Shown here piece after piece: positions 57,372-57,698 of a stretch of DNA of 57,698 nt. The notes under the pieces were generated by a model. It saw nothing but the letters and a program-made list of their open reading frames with translations, did not search any database and had not been told where the DNA came from. Position 1 is the first letter of the stretch. Each line of letters starts with the position of its first letter. A program made the translations under genes and the position numbers. The DNA is from Actinomyces denticolens (GTDB taxonomy: Bacteria > Actinomycetota > Actinomycetes > Actinomycetales > Actinomycetaceae): assembly GCF_002072185.1 (NCBI RefSeq), contig NZ_MVIW01000020.1, positions 1 to 57,698 of the forward strand, given 5' to 3'.

Positions 57372-57698
57372 TAGGGCCAGGTGATGAGCGCGTCCCCGGG
57401 GGCCACGGCGGTGCCGGGGGCGGCGAGAGCGAGATCGGTCTGGTCGGCATCGAGGGCGACGATGGGGACGACCGGGTTGAACCCGTCCCTCTCGACCCGT
57501 GCCGGGCTCCAGGTGATGATCGGGTCTCCCGCGCGGACCTCCGCCCCCTCCTCCCGGTGGACGGTGAAGCCCCTGCCCTCCAGGCCCACGGTGTCCAGAC
57601 CGAGGTGGACGAGAACGCTGCGGGAGTCGTCGGCGGTGATGACGAAGGCGTGCGGGTGGATCTTGGACACCCGCCCCGGGATCGGCGCCAGCACGACG
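57371..57698 (-). CDS. PTS glucose-type EIIA domain protein, 5' end outside window
   Basis: The minus-strand frame is open to the window edge, and the internal GTG at 57694 is probably not the start. Visible are VLAPIPGRVSKIHPHAF and the active-site strand VLVHLGLDTVGLEG, where the His receives phosphate from HPr, then AGDPIITW and a C-terminal ALITWP. It is a Crr-like EIIA that probably works with the EIIB at 54622. Only about 108 residues are in the window, roughly two-thirds of the usual length. Confidence 0.85.
   Translation of the reverse strand, partial: VVLAPIPGRVSKIHPHAFVITADDSRSVLVHLGLDTVGLEGRGFTVHREEGAEVRAGDPIITWSPARVERDGFNPVVPIVALDADQTDLALAAPGTAVAPGDALITWP

Overview
The window is very GC-rich, densely packed DNA from an actinobacterium. 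The gene content fits the Actinomycetaceae (Actinomyces or a close relative) best, but no rRNA gene is present to settle this. Supporting signs are frequent GTG starts, 4-base GTGA/ATGA overlaps, a rho-rpmE-prfA-prmC block, an argS-lysA-hom-thrB block, a eukaryotic-type double-length phosphofructokinase and a CE1758/CE1759-type flavin pair.

Left part (1-24300). A cut-off M23 peptidase and a phosphodiesterase come first, then tRNA-Arg(CCG) and an NRAMP metal transporter on the minus strand. Next is the amino-acid block argS-lysA, then hom-thrB. The two halves are separated by a K+ channel and by the fused remnants of a TetR regulator and an MFS exporter. A TIGR03943/permease pair and an LLM oxidoreductase/FMN reductase pair lie between thrB and rho; the flavin pair sits behind a promoter that overlaps a perfect inverted repeat. 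Rho, L31, RF1 and its methyltransferase follow. They are interrupted by a roughly 1.4 kb stretch that carries a small minus-strand transcription unit (a secreted-peptide-like reading frame with an amber codon, then a 90-residue membrane protein) and short tandem repeats. A broken mazF-like gene, an AraC-type regulator, a TfoX-N protein and an AlkD-like protein follow.

Middle (24300-41400). A dehydrogenase and a TIM-barrel isomerase sit behind a LacI-type operator, with a convergent LacI regulator. Then come a sortase-anchored surface protein, pcrA with a 5'-truncated CPBP protease gene behind it, a CDF cation exporter, a sugar ABC importer (binding protein and two permeases, no ATPase), a sugar acetyltransferase, a lipoprotein/OmpA-domain pair and a GH13 alpha-glucosidase with a hairpin-rich leader.

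Right part (41400-57698). A ClC channel, the tandem PFK, sucCD, a membrane-domain/PurN fusion, ettA, a thioesterase coupled to ptsI, a stand-alone PTS EIIB, malQ behind a palindromic operator, and a cut-off PTS EIIA. The theme here is sugar uptake and central carbon metabolism: PTS phosphotransfer, maltodextrin and isomaltooligosaccharide breakdown, glycolysis and the TCA cycle.

Two dispersed repeat families stand out. One is a long palindrome with a conserved 13-nt loop (three copies, near 15.4, 41.3 and 51.65 kb). The other is a paired GACCGGTC motif with 22-base spacing (three copies, near 2.1, 11.3 and 13.2 kb).
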